A stretch of 64,000 bases of DNA from Paenibacillus pabuli (GCF_039831995.1 NZ_JBDOIO010000003.1:2728001-2792000), one strand, 5' to 3'; positions 9,312 to 18,589 are shown, counted from the stretch's first letter. The notes: generated from the sequence alone by a model not told the origin. A program made the numbers and translations.

Positions 9312-11486
9312 ATGCATTTATTCAATCGAAGGAGCCGCTTCAGATCCACCTCGCTAACGGGAGCATTTATGGCTTTCGTCCTTTCGTTAAGTCTCTGGGC
9401 ACCAGCGGTTCATGCGGAAACCCCATCCATTCAGGTCAATGAAAAGGAACAAGCCCAAGCACTGACCACCGAATCAGTAACATCATTTCTGGATACGTTT
9501 TTTGATTCAGCTGAAGCTAAGGCACAATATGTCGGTGCTTCCGTTGTTGTTGTCAAGGATGGCAAAGTCCTGGCAGAGAAAGGCTACGGCTATGCCGATC
9601 AGGAGAGCAAAACGCCCGTCGATCCGAAGAGCACGGCTTTCCGCGTAGCCTCTGTCTCCAAAACATTTACGGCTGCAGCCGTCATGCAATTGGTGGAGCA
9701 GGGCAAGGTTGATCTGCAAGCGGACTTTCAAACGTATGTGAAGGGACTTGAGTTTGATAACCCTTTTGACAAACCCGTCACTGTGGAAAACCTGCTTACA
9801 CACACCACTGGATTCGAGATTCGCGATCCGCAGCAGGAAGATATTCACGCCGACTTCAACAAAACCGTCTCCATGGAGGAATATGCACAGCAGCACATGC
9901 CTCCTGTCATCAGAGAACCAGGCAGTGCCTACATGTACGACAACTTCTCATTCCTGCTGCTTGGCATGATTGTGGAGAATGTCAGCGGCGAACCGTTTGA
10001 GGCTTACATGCAGCAGCATATTTTTAAACCACTTGGTATGGCTAACAGCAGTTTCGTGCTGAACGACAAGTTCAAGGATCAGCTCGCGACAGCGTATGAT
10101 GCGGTACATAACCCGCTCGATCTGTACACCATCGCTCCAACTCCGATGCCTCAAGGAGGCATGTTGTCCACAGCTGAGGACATCGGGAACTTCATGATCG
10201 CTTTCCTGAATGATGGTGTGAAGGACAATGAGCGTATTCTGAAGGAATCCACCGTAAAAAGCATGGAGCAATATCGCTCTTCCATTCATCCGACACTCCC
10301 GGACACTACGTATGGATTTGAAGCAGCATTTCAGCTGCCTGGTGCGGGCAGCAGTCCCGAGATTATTACCAAGGCAGGCGACCTGATCGGTTTCAGCTCT
10401 TATCTCTTCCTTATTCCGGAGCAAAATACAGGCGTCTTCCTTACGTACAACCAAGCGGGTGCTCTTCGTAATCTGTTCTACCCGGCTTTCATTCAGACCT
10501 TCTTCCCGCAATATGCGGAACCGGTCGAATTCAAGGGTTTTACGCCCCAATCCACCAATGAACTGCAGCGCTTCGCCGGGCTATATGCTGACTTAAGACT
10601 TAGCACAATTGTCAGTTCTCTCCAAAACGGGGGCACGGAACCCGGGAAATTGAGCATTTCAGATGCCTTCCTGGGCCCACGTACCCTGATCCAGGTTGAT
10701 GAGAATCTGTTCAAGGATGAGTTAACGGGTCAATTTACAGCCTTTAAGGAACAAGCAGATGGAACGATCTATATGAAAGAACCCTACCTCAATCCACTTG
10801 GATATGAGAAAAAAGGGCAGCAGCCTCAGGGATTCCGGGATGTTCGTCCGGAGAGCCCTTATGCCAAGGCCATCTATGGATTACAGTCGCTCGGTCACTA
10901 TGACAATGATGCAACCGAAGCATTTCAGCCCAAGTCGGCCGTTACACGTGCTGAATTCATTGAAGATGTACTGAAAATGAGCGGACTCAAACCAAGTAAA
11001 ACAACACCGCCCGCTGATAGCGATTGGGCCAGTCACTCTGCAGCTGGCTACATTCAGCTCGGCTACGAGTCCGGCATGATCACAGGTGCGGATTCGGAAC
11101 AGTTCAAGCCGGATCAAGTCATTACTCGCCAGGAAGCAATGGTCATGATCTGGAGATCACTGCAGCTGCAGTATCCGAATGAGCTGTTCCAGGATGTGAA
11201 GCTTGCAGGCCAAGCGGATAAGTGGGCTGTACCTGCAATCCAGATGATGGTTAAGCTCGGAATCCATGGTCCGGAAGTGAAAGTACTCGAGGATGGATCT
11301 GTCGATGTCCTCGCTCGCAAACCGCTTATTCGCCAAGAAGAGGCTGCCATCATGTATCAATTGTTTACTCAGCCAACGGATATGATTGTGGCTGAACTTA
11401 TGGCTAAGCAGCCTAAATCGGAAACCTCCAATGCTAGTGAAGCTGTTGAGGAGCAGCCATCATCTGCCAATACTGAAACACCTTAA
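9312..11486 (+). CDS. secreted serine hydrolase with SLH-type C-terminus
   Basis: A 724-residue exported protein. The ATG at 9312 follows AAGGGAGTG and gives a signal peptide (MHLFNRRSRFRSTSLTG, hydrophobic core, cleavage after VHA near residue 35). A beta-lactamase/PBP-like domain follows, with SxxK as SVSK near residue 115 and YxN as YDN in AYMYDNFSFLLLG, plus a beta-barrel extension. From about residue 525 the chain has two S-layer-homology-like repeats (SPYAKAIYGLQSLGHYDNDATEAFQPKSAVTRAEF and AAGYIQLGYESGMITGADSEQFKPDQVITRQEAM) and a weaker third, consistent with binding pyruvylated cell-wall polymer. It is likely a cell-surface D-Ala-D-Ala peptidase or esterase. It is a distant paralogue of the hydrolase at 4.4 kb. 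Confidence 0.88.
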   Translation: MHLFNRRSRFRSTSLTGAFMAFVLSLSLWAPAVHAETPSIQVNEKEQAQALTTESVTSFLDTFFDSAEAKAQYVGASVVVVKDGKVLAEKGYGYADQESKTPVDPKSTAFRVASVSKTFTAAAVMQLVEQGKVDLQADFQTYVKGLEFDNPFDKPVTVENLLTHTTGFEIRDPQQEDIHADFNKTVSMEEYAQQHMPPVIREPGSAYMYDNFSFLLLGMIVENVSGEPFEAYMQQHIFKPLGMANSSFVLNDKFKDQLATAYDAVHNPLDLYTIAPTPMPQGGMLSTAEDIGNFMIAFLNDGVKDNERILKESTVKSMEQYRSSIHPTLPDTTYGFEAAFQLPGAGSSPEIITKAGDLIGFSSYLFLIPEQNTGVFLTYNQAGALRNLFYPAFIQTFFPQYAEPVEFKGFTPQSTNELQRFAGLYADLRLSTIVSSLQNGGTEPGKLSISDAFLGPRTLIQVDENLFKDELTGQFTAFKEQADGTIYMKEPYLNPLGYEKKGQQPQGFRDVRPESPYAKAIYGLQSLGHYDNDATEAFQPKSAVTRAEFIEDVLKMSGLKPSKTTPPADSDWASHSAAGYIQLGYESGMITGADSEQFKPDQVITRQEAMVMIWRSLQLQYPNELFQDVKLAGQADKWAVPAIQMMVKLGIHGPEVKVLEDGSVDVLARKPLIRQEEAAIMYQLFTQPTDMIVAELMAKQPKSETSNASEAVEEQPSSANTETP

Positions 11487-11519
11487 ATGACCAAAGTGTA
11501 ACGCATCTCTAGAGACGTC

Positions 11520-11572
11520 AAACAGGCTTGTTCGGAAGGTTCATACCTTCGTTGAACAAGCCTGTTTTCTTA
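11520..11572. terminator. bidirectional terminator between two convergent genes
   Basis: A 13-bp perfect stem, AACAGGCTTGTTC with GAACAAGCCTGTT, is followed by TTCTTATT on the plus strand. It separates the SLH serine hydrolase from the convergent helical-repeat gene and probably serves mainly the former. Confidence 0.75.
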
Positions 11573-11582
11573 TTGTGTCCGG

Positions 11583-12638
11583 TTATACTCCGGCAAGCAA
11601 CGTAGAAACATGATGATTGCCATTCCGTTGATCGTATTTCTCTGCAGCCGCCTTAGCATATTCCGCAAAATAATCAGCCAATGCAAGCAAGTCTCCAGGG
11701 TCTCCTTCATACGGGAATGAAGCAGGGAGCCGCAATCGGTATCCTGGTGATTCGTCCGCCCAGCGGCGAAGCAGCTGGGCTGCTCTGGCGTAGAACATCA
11801 TTTTGGCAAAAGGATCCTCATGATCGAAGGCCATTACCAGCGTTTCTTCCAACACATCGATTCCCTTCGACGGGTTGGTTCGTGCCAAATAATCCATCTG
11901 CTCCGCAAAGCTCTGCACAAAATCATTTTGGCCCTTGATCATCCGGTAACCCTTCTGCTGATGCTTGTCCGCTTCTTCAATCCGTCCAAGCCGATATAGC
12001 GGCATCAGGACTTCGGATAACGTCAGGTGCGGAATCTCAGCGCAGCTCATACGTCCCTTCAAGATCGGCTTGGCCTCTTCCAGGACCTTCTCGTCATCTC
12101 CCACAAGAATCCAGTAACGCATGATTTCATCCTGTTCACAGGCTTCACAATCACTCATAAAGTCACGGTCCATCGTTCTGAACTTGGCATAACTGTTTCC
12201 TGCTTCCTCCAGATCGCCAAGATCCATGAATATGCGGAAACGGTAATACCAGTATGAACGCTCACTGTAACCAAAGGATTTGAAACGTCGTCCGAAGTCT
12301 TCCAGCAGCTCCATCATCTTATCGCGAGAGACCTCAGGGAAACTCGAGAGTTCGCCCAAGATCCATTTGTACGACCACATTAATGTCTCTTCGTCATATC
12401 GTTCAGGCTGCTGATCAAACTTGCCGAGCTGCCAGGAAAAGGCAATCAGAGCTTTCATCGGATATCCGCAGAATGTGGCTGTTTCTACAATCTCGGACCG
12501 TGCTTCGTATGCCTCTTCCTCCATGCCATTTACGTCAGCCACTCTGGCTGCTTCTTCAAGCATGCCCAGCTTCGCTGTTCCATTAGGCAAGCCATAGGCC
12601 TCATCCATCAAATCCTCAAAATCCATCTCTGTATTCAT
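11583..12638 (-). CDS. helical (TPR-like) repeat protein coupled to HSP90
   Basis: A 351-residue acidic, almost entirely helical protein. Repeated pairs of helices (AKLGMLEEAARVADVNGMEEEAYEARSEIVETA, KVLEEAKPILKGRM, LMPLYRLGRIEEADKHQQKGYRMI) look like degenerate tetratricopeptide units. No signal peptide, membrane segment or catalytic motif is seen. The ATG overlaps the stop codon of the HSP90-family gene as TGATG, so the two are translationally coupled; AAGGGGGATG provides the ribosome site. TPR proteins commonly serve as HSP90 co-chaperones in eukaryotes, so a client or co-chaperone role is a reasonable inference, but I do not recognise a named family. Confidence 0.6.
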   Translation of the reverse strand: MNTEMDFEDLMDEAYGLPNGTAKLGMLEEAARVADVNGMEEEAYEARSEIVETATFCGYPMKALIAFSWQLGKFDQQPERYDEETLMWSYKWILGELSSFPEVSRDKMMELLEDFGRRFKSFGYSERSYWYYRFRIFMDLGDLEEAGNSYAKFRTMDRDFMSDCEACEQDEIMRYWILVGDDEKVLEEAKPILKGRMSCAEIPHLTLSEVLMPLYRLGRIEEADKHQQKGYRMIKGQNDFVQSFAEQMDYLARTNPSKGIDVLEETLVMAFDHEDPFAKMMFYARAAQLLRRWADESPGYRLRLPASFPYEGDPGDLLALADYFAEYAKAAAEKYDQRNGNHHVSTLLAGV

Positions 12639-14473
12639 CAAGCATCCCCCTTACGATCCGTATTAGCGCGTAAACCCCAATCAATAAAACGAACGATGCC
12701 CTGATTCAGCACCTCAAGCTCCTGCCGGTTCATGGCATAGTGCCCCATCATCAGCGCATTCACATAAAGCATTTCAATAGCAATCGGCGTCATTTGGGGA
12801 TCCGGCGTCGTTAACACGCGCTGAATGATTGGATTATTCACATTCAGATACAAGGTTGAGTAGCCAGCAGAACTGATACCAGCGGATAATGAGCCAAGTA
12901 CGGAAGAGAACAGTTCTGTACTCTCCTCACTCGCTTTTTCCAATGCACGAAGCGTAGAAGATTCCTGTGATAGCGTGAACAGTACGGGCAGATCTTTCGG
13001 TTTGAATCCTTTTACCTCGGCACGGCAGCGAAAGCGTTGAAGTGCAGAATCGGCCAGACGCAGCGCATCATAATAATCATTGCGCTCGGCTGGAGGAACA
13101 TCGGTGAAGCTAAGCGAAACCTGATCCGGCTGAAGTCGCTCTGTATGCACACCCTGTACCGCAAGCGGCAAGGTCGCCATTAATTCGTTGTCATAGATAT
13201 ACCCGCCATTAATAACGAGCAGGGACTGTGCAGAAGCGACATGATGAATCTGACGATACTCATCGACCGTAGTCGTGAAGTATAATGTTTCTCCTTCATC
13301 CATTAACTCTCCAAGTTCCCGGTGGCCCCGGGTACTTTCAAATGGCAGCCAGCGATATATCATCGCGTAAAAACCCTGATCCTGCACAGCCAGTGCTTTC
13401 ATGGAGAGTGCATGCAGGCGTATGAGCTTCTTCAGACGTTCCGTCTGATTCTCTGCCATGTCGGACAGTCCTTGACGAAGTGCGTCACCAAGTTCGGAAC
13501 GTACTTCTTCCAGCTGTTCATTTTCATAAAAATGTTCACGCGAAGCCGTCGGTTGAAGCTCATCGGTCCAGATCAGACACTTCACAAAGAAAGCCCAATC
13601 CGGCAAAATATTCTCTGCTTTCTCCGAGATCAGCATCCGCTTCAGATATACCCGGTGGGAACGCTTGGCATTCAGATTCACGGCGTGTGGAAGGACAAAT
13701 GCAATTCCTCCGGTACGACCTGAGGCTGTCGTCAATGGGATGAAATCTTCAAATGTCTCCCCAAGCAGGCGCCCACCAAACGCAAGCACCTCCGCTTTGC
13801 GACCTTTGGCAAGCTCCGGATGTGTGAGCCACACAGGCGACTCGGCATTGACAATGTCCTGTACACCTCCGCTCTGCAGCGTCACGGGATAAGGTAACAA
13901 GGCTCCGTAGTAGAACAGAGCTTCCTTCACATATTCCGGTTCAAAATAATGGGCGGCATCCGGTGTACAACGCAAATACACTTTGGTCCCCGGGGATAAC
14001 TGGGTCTCCAGCTGCCGAATGGTATAGGTTCCATCGGGCTTGCCGCGCCATTCCATCGAAGGTCCGCCCTTCGCGGATTGGGTCAGCATGACAATCTCAT
14101 TGCTCACCATGAAACAGGACAACAGCCCGATTCCGAATCGTCCAATAAAAGAAGTCTCTCCATCCAGCAGGGCTTGCTGTCCACGCTTCGAGGATTGTCC
14201 GATCATGGCCAAGAATTCGTGAATATCCGCTTCGGTTAATCCGATGCCATTATCCTCCACCATCATCGTTAACTGCTCACCCGTGCCTGTCAGCTCAACG
14301 CGCACTTCACCCTGAAACCCGGGCTCTGCCTCGCTTCGTGCTGTAATGGCATCGGTCGCGTTCTGCATCAGCTCACGCAAGAAAACTTTGGGACTGCTGT
14401 AGAGATGGTTCGATAAGATCTGAATCATGCCACTCAGGTTGACCTGAAAACGATACTCATTAGATGCTGCCAT
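12638..14473 (-). CDS. HSP90-family (HtpG-like) chaperone ATPase
   Basis: A 611-residue GHKL-type HSP90 protein. Motifs of the N-terminal nucleotide-binding domain are clear: ELMQNATDAI (Mg/ATP asparagine), VEDNGIGLT (DxGxG), IGQSSKRG and FIGRFGIGLLSCFMVS. The middle domain includes LYLKRMLISEKAENILPDWAFFVKCLIWTDELQPTASRE, close to the HtpG RRVFI...LP.YL.F.KGVVDS.DLPLN.SRE region but divergent. It is somewhat shorter and more divergent than canonical HtpG, so no gene symbol is given. The ATG of MAASNEYRFQV follows GAGGAAGGTGAG; the upstream in-frame TTG is less likely. It is coupled to the helical-repeat gene. Confidence 0.88.
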   Translation of the reverse strand: MAASNEYRFQVNLSGMIQILSNHLYSSPKVFLRELMQNATDAITARSEAEPGFQGEVRVELTGTGEQLTMMVEDNGIGLTEADIHEFLAMIGQSSKRGQQALLDGETSFIGRFGIGLLSCFMVSNEIVMLTQSAKGGPSMEWRGKPDGTYTIRQLETQLSPGTKVYLRCTPDAAHYFEPEYVKEALFYYGALLPYPVTLQSGGVQDIVNAESPVWLTHPELAKGRKAEVLAFGGRLLGETFEDFIPLTTASGRTGGIAFVLPHAVNLNAKRSHRVYLKRMLISEKAENILPDWAFFVKCLIWTDELQPTASREHFYENEQLEEVRSELGDALRQGLSDMAENQTERLKKLIRLHALSMKALAVQDQGFYAMIYRWLPFESTRGHRELGELMDEGETLYFTTTVDEYRQIHHVASAQSLLVINGGYIYDNELMATLPLAVQGVHTERLQPDQVSLSFTDVPPAERNDYYDALRLADSALQRFRCRAEVKGFKPKDLPVLFTLSQESSTLRALEKASEESTELFSSVLGSLSAGISSAGYSTLYLNVNNPIIQRVLTTPDPQMTPIAIEMLYVNALMMGHYAMNRQELEVLNQGIVRFIDWGLRANTDRKGDA

Positions 14474-14961
14474 TTTGCTCACCTTCCTCTGGTCCAACAC
14501 ACCGAAACTTCGACTTCATATCAGCATTTTGCATTATTTCAGAAGGCTTCATATGTGTACGTACAATGTGTTAGACGAATTATAAATTATCAGATATGTA
14601 ATTCTATGACATCGGCATTTCATATCACAACATGCCAAACGACCACGCCAAGCCGGCCCTGGTGGTAACCAAGACCGGCGTTAGATGAATATTCAGGCTT
14701 ACATCATATGTATAAGGCCTTCCTTCTCATTACCTCATTATCGATGGCAATGAAACGGAATATTGCATCCTTTTAACCACAATACAATGAACAAGAGAAT
14801 GAGAAAACACACCTGAGACCCGATTTTCCCGGACTTTAGGGTGGAAATGAATTTTTTCCCGTGGGACTTTTGACGGAATCATATTTTTTTTGCAATCCAT
14901 TTGAACGATTTTGTCCAGCTAAACGTATCATCTTCAAATTCAGAACGGATGGTGAAAGCAT
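14474..14961. other. divergent intergenic region
   Basis: About 490 bases between the divergent HSP90 and ABC transporter genes. It must hold both promoters. An imperfect GC-rich inverted repeat lies at about 14645-14682 (CCGG...CCGGCG arms), without a T-tract on either strand. I see no CIRCE, so the HSP90 gene is probably not under HrcA. Confidence 0.45.
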
Positions 14962-15867
14962 ATGATTGAAGTTCGCAGCATATCCAAACAATTCAAGGAG
15001 CATCAGGCCCTGCGTGATGTCAGCTTCACGATTGAACAAGGCAGTGTTACCGGGTTAATTGGCCCCAACGGCTCGGGCAAAACCACACTGATCCGCATTA
15101 TGAACGGTGTCCTTGGGGCTACAAGCGGATCCGTAACGATTAACGGATTGGATCCCTCCACCCATGCGGAGAAGGTGCTGGCCATGTGCGGCACACTCAC
15201 GGAACAGAGTGGACTGTATGAGAATATGAGCGGACGTGACAATCTCATGTTCTTCGCAGAGGCTTTTGGTGTACAGCAGCATACCGCACGAATTGACGAG
15301 CTTGCAGAGCTGTTCGAACTACAGGAGTACCAGCACCGCAAAGTGGGCACCTACAGCACAGGCATGAAGAAACGGCTTGGCCTTGCCAGAGTTCTGCTTC
15401 ATCGCCCGTCCATTCTATTTCTGGATGAACCGACCAATGGTCTGGACCCTGACGGGATTCAGATGGTACTCCGTATCATTCGCCGGTTGAACCAAGAGGA
15501 AAAGATGACCATTCTGGTCTCCTCGCACGTCCTGTCCCAACTCTCAGCCGTATGTGATCGATATATTTTTATGGAAAAGGGACGCAAGGTTGAGGAAGGT
15601 TCGGAGCAGGAGATCGTGAATCGTTATCTTACTGCGCCACGGCTTGAGATAGAGGCCGTCTTGACTGATGGATGGAGTGCGGCATCTGAATTTAATCCGG
15701 AGATCATCTCCACGGACAAAGCCATATTCCAGCTCCAGTCCCGTGAGGAAATCCCCATGCTGCTCAGACAATTAACCACGAAGGGACAAGTCTATCAGGC
15801 TCGCATGATCGGCAGTGATCTGGAAAGCATCTATTTTGCCATCAGGGAGGCACACCATTATGAATAA
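14962..15867 (+). CDS. ABC transporter ATP-binding protein
   Basis: A 301-residue ABC ATPase. Walker A is GPNGSGKTT near residue 34, the ABC signature is the YSTGMKKRL segment near residue 130, Walker B is ILFLDEP, and the H-loop histidine follows VSSH. The closest general type is the CcmA/DRR-like ATPase of ABC-2 exporters, with a C-terminal extension of ~80 residues. The start ATG follows GGATGGTG. Its last 8 bases overlap the permease start, so the two are translated together. The complex is probably an exporter of a peptide, lipid or antibiotic; the substrate is not evident. Confidence 0.9.
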   Translation: MIEVRSISKQFKEHQALRDVSFTIEQGSVTGLIGPNGSGKTTLIRIMNGVLGATSGSVTINGLDPSTHAEKVLAMCGTLTEQSGLYENMSGRDNLMFFAEAFGVQQHTARIDELAELFELQEYQHRKVGTYSTGMKKRLGLARVLLHRPSILFLDEPTNGLDPDGIQMVLRIIRRLNQEEKMTILVSSHVLSQLSAVCDRYIFMEKGRKVEEGSEQEIVNRYLTAPRLEIEAVLTDGWSAASEFNPEIISTDKAIFQLQSREEIPMLLRQLTTKGQVYQARMIGSDLESIYFAIREAHHYE

Positions 15868-16693
15868 TCATCAAGCTATAAAGGCACTTGTTCGCAAAGA
15901 TATCCGGGCCATCACAGCCAGCATTCAGCTATGGCTTCCCATGTTGATCGTTCCGCTTATAGTCGGGGTTATCATGCCCGCCTTACTCATATGGATGGCC
16001 TCCAGAGTCGAAATCCGTTCCATTGGCAATCTCGGGTTCCTGCTCGACAGTCTTGATCTATTAAGCAGCTCGGGACAGATTCCGGAACTGGCCTCTATGC
16101 CAACAGACAACCATCGAATTATCTATTATCTGGCCTTATATATGTTCGCACCACTGTTTCTGATTATTCCAGTGATGGCCTCCAGTATTCTTACTGCGAA
16201 CAGCTTCGCAGGCGAGAAGGAACGTAAGACGCTTGAAGGCCTTCTGTTCACACCGATCAGCATGGATACGCTGTTCAAAGGCAAAGTACTGGCTGCTCTG
16301 ATTCCTTCCATTATGCTGTCCTGGATTACCTTTCTCATCTATGGGGTCATTGCCAATATTCTGATGTACCCCATGTTCGGAGCCATCATGTTCCCCAACT
16401 GGAATTGGATCATTCTCGTGCTGTGGGTGGTTCCGTCCTGCAGTCTTATGGTCATCCTGCTCAATGTGCTGATCTCGGCCAAGGTTCGTGGATTTCAGGA
16501 AGCTTACCAGCTGGGAGGCCTTGTCGTTATTCCACTGCTTGCACTAATTGCCGGTCAGGCAAGCGGAATGTTGCTGATCAGTCCCGTATTGCTGCTTCTG
16601 ATCGGAGCTGCACTTCTACTCATCAGCCTGGTCTTGCTTCGTCTGGTTGCGCTCTGGAACAGCCGCCAGCAGCTGGCCGAGAGTCAGATCTGA
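15860..16693 (+). CDS. ABC-2 type permease
   Basis: A 277-residue membrane protein with about six transmembrane helices. The segment FAGEKERKTLEGLLFTPISMDTLFKGKVLAALIPS is characteristic of ABC-2/NatB-like permeases. The ATG at 15860 follows CAGGGAGG and overlaps the last codons of the ATPase gene. It partners the preceding ATPase. A promoter for the next gene begins about 40 bases after its stop, and no terminator is evident between them, so read-through is possible. Confidence 0.87.
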   Translation: MNNHQAIKALVRKDIRAITASIQLWLPMLIVPLIVGVIMPALLIWMASRVEIRSIGNLGFLLDSLDLLSSSGQIPELASMPTDNHRIIYYLALYMFAPLFLIIPVMASSILTANSFAGEKERKTLEGLLFTPISMDTLFKGKVLAALIPSIMLSWITFLIYGVIANILMYPMFGAIMFPNWNWIILVLWVVPSCSLMVILLNVLISAKVRGFQEAYQLGGLVVIPLLALIAGQASGMLLISPVLLLLIGAALLLISLVLLRLVALWNSRQQLAESQI

Positions 16694-16734
16694 TTATGGG
16701 ACAGCAAGAACAAGTCTTTCAGATGGTGGACAGA

Positions 16735-16763
16735 TTGAGAAAACAAAACCAACGGGTTATGAT
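16735..16763 (+). promoter_or_regulatory. sigma-A promoter of the RpiR-family gene
   Basis: TTGAGA (16735-16740), a 17-base spacer and TATGAT (16758-16763), each one mismatch from consensus, lie about 50 bases before the regulator gene. Confidence 0.6.
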
Positions 16764-16771
16764 AGGAGGAC

Positions 16772-16915
16772 ATGCACTTGGGAATGACCGCAGAGAGGAA
16801 TGGAAATAACGATGGAACACAGTCTGCTTCAAAAAATGAAATATGCACAGCAATTAACGGCACAGGAGAAGCATATTGTGGACTACATTCTGAACAATCC
16901 CGAAGTCGTTTTTGA
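16772..16915 (+). CDS. possible overlapping leader ORF with strong Shine-Dalgarno
   Basis: An ATG at 16772 directly follows AGGAGGAC and opens a 47-codon frame that overlaps the first ~100 bases of the RpiR gene in another frame. The strong ribosome site belongs to this frame rather than to the regulator, whose own site is weaker. Coding of a functional peptide is doubtful; it may tune translation of the regulator. Confidence 0.25.
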   Translation: MHLGMTAERNGNNDGTQSASKNEICTAINGTGEAYCGLHSEQSRSRF

Positions 16916-17606
16916 ATCCACGGCTCATGAACTGGCTCAAGCCACGTATACAAGCTCTTCAACCGTTGTTCGTTTATGCAAAAAGCTGGGTACCCAAGGG
17001 TACCCAGACTTCCAGTTGAAGCTTGCCCTCGATTATCAGCGGGCTCCTGCCACGATCACACCTCTGGATCATCCCTACACCGAATTGGATGATGTGCGTT
17101 CTGCAATGGATTCCGTACCTTACCTTTATCATCAGGCATTGCAAGAAACACGCCGTCTGCTGAACACTTCTGTCATGCAGCGAATTGCAAACTGGGTGAA
17201 GGAATCCGGCCGGATTGATATCTATGGCAGTAATATGAATTACTATCTTGCACAGCAAGCCTGCACCAAGTGGAATGAACTCGGCATATCCGCCATTGCA
17301 CACAACAGTCCGAATATGCATTATCTGAACACGATGAACCCCAACATATCCACACTTTCCTTTGTCATCTCTTATACCGGGGAGAATCAATCGATGATTG
17401 ATGCCGCCAGAATTCTGAACGAGAAAAAAATGAACGTCGTTGCAGTCACGGGCAATAACCATTCGGGCCTGTCCAGACTAGCTACTGAAACCCTGCTCAC
17501 CTATGGCTACAATGAACAAATGAGACTTTCCAAGATGTCCTCCATGGTTTCTGTACTCTATATCTTCGATATCTTGTACATGAGCAGTATTCGTGACAAA
17601 TATTAA
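16812..17606 (+). CDS. MurR/RpiR-family transcriptional regulator
   Basis: A 264-residue regulator. The N-terminal HTH_6 domain is clear (TAQEKHIVDYILNNPEVVFESTAHELAQATYTSSSTVVRLCKKLGTQGYPDFQLKLA), followed by a SIS sugar-phosphate-binding domain (RIDIYGSNMNYYLAQQ, LSFVISYTGENQSMIDAARILNEKKMNVVAVTGN). RpiR proteins usually sense phosphosugars. The ATG at 16812 is used here; an in-frame ATG at 16800 has its AGAGG only two bases away. Its 3' end overlaps by 4 bases the end of the convergent Gfo/Idh/MocA gene, so the two transcripts are mutually antisense at their ends. That oxidoreductase is a plausible target. Confidence 0.88.
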   Translation: MEHSLLQKMKYAQQLTAQEKHIVDYILNNPEVVFESTAHELAQATYTSSSTVVRLCKKLGTQGYPDFQLKLALDYQRAPATITPLDHPYTELDDVRSAMDSVPYLYHQALQETRRLLNTSVMQRIANWVKESGRIDIYGSNMNYYLAQQACTKWNELGISAIAHNSPNMHYLNTMNPNISTLSFVISYTGENQSMIDAARILNEKKMNVVAVTGNNHSGLSRLATETLLTYGYNEQMRLSKMSSMVSVLYIFDILYMSSIRDKY

Positions 17607-18589
17607 ACCTGATCAGCCGTAAACACAACCCCTGCATCCTTGCGTGCTTCTGCCAATACATTCATTACAGAGTGACTGTGGCTCAGCAGCTCATCACACC
17701 TCATATTATCCTGATTGGAATAGATATCCCTAAAGGCTTCCCACTCATAATAAAGCCAGTTTGACTGTGTCTGCACATTGATGATCTCCGGTGGCTCCTG
17801 TCCAATCTGGACCTTGATTTCCCTGCACCCGTTGGCTCCTCCCACGACATGAATATATCCCTTCTCTCCCTGGATCAGGACAAAATTCATGCTGCTGGTA
17901 TCCTTGCATCCTACGCACTCCGCAATAAACTCGGGGTATTTCAGAACCACAACCCCTGATGTATCAATTCCATTGGCGTGTCGGTTGGCCGTATAGGATA
18001 CGGTATCCGGGCTGCCAAACATTTTCATGACAAAATGAAGGTTGTATATGTTGATATCCATCAGCGCACCACCGGAGAATTCAGGGTTAAATACATTTGG
18101 CGTTTCCCCGGCAAGCAGCTGATTGTATTTACTCGAATACTGGCTGTAATTGCATTGAATAAACCGGATATTCCCCAGTTTGGACAGCTGCTCCTTCACC
18201 TTGTTGTAGTTAGGGAGATGGATGTTGGAGATCGCCTCAAACAGGAACAGATTTTTTTCCCGGGCCAGTTCGATGAGCGTTTGTGCTTCCAATGCCGTTG
18301 ATGTGAAAGGTTTCTCACAGACGACATGTTTGCCATGCTGAAGTGCCTGATAGGCCTGCTCATAATGCATGCTATTAGGTGATGCGATATAAATAAAGTC
18401 CACCTTTGGATCAACGTAGAGTTCGTTCAGATCCGTGTAGATCGTTTGTACCCCATATTTGTCCGCAAGCGGCTCTGCTGTTTCCCTTTTCCGGGAGTAT
18501 ATTGCGGTACATTTCACTCCATCCACTTCATCTATTGCCGATAATATGGCATCTACAATAAATCCTGTTCCAATGGTTGCTATATTCAT
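17603..18589 (-). CDS. Gfo/Idh/MocA-family NAD(P)-dependent oxidoreductase
   Basis: A 328-residue oxidoreductase. An N-terminal Rossmann fold is seen in MNIATIGTGFIVDAILSAI, the conserved EKP motif in GKHVVCEKPFTS, and the C-terminal alpha/beta domain in GGALMDINIYNLHFVMKMFG, with the GALxDxGxY-like segment of the family. Members oxidise or reduce sugars, inositols or related polyols using NAD(P). The ATG follows GAGGAGCGG. It is monocistronic, convergent with the RpiR regulator, and has a palindromic operator candidate about 165 bases upstream. The substrate cannot be named from the sequence. Confidence 0.88.
   Translation of the reverse strand: MNIATIGTGFIVDAILSAIDEVDGVKCTAIYSRKRETAEPLADKYGVQTIYTDLNELYVDPKVDFIYIASPNSMHYEQAYQALQHGKHVVCEKPFTSTALEAQTLIELAREKNLFLFEAISNIHLPNYNKVKEQLSKLGNIRFIQCNYSQYSSKYNQLLAGETPNVFNPEFSGGALMDINIYNLHFVMKMFGSPDTVSYTANRHANGIDTSGVVVLKYPEFIAECVGCKDTSSMNFVLIQGEKGYIHVVGGANGCREIKVQIGQEPPEIINVQTQSNWLYYEWEAFRDIYSNQDNMRCDELLSHSHSVMNVLAEARKDAGVVFTADQV

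Noticed and set aside
14645..14682. Terminator or CIRCE upstream of the HSP90 gene
   Set aside because: GC-rich imperfect repeat only; no T-tract and no match to TTAGCACTC arms.
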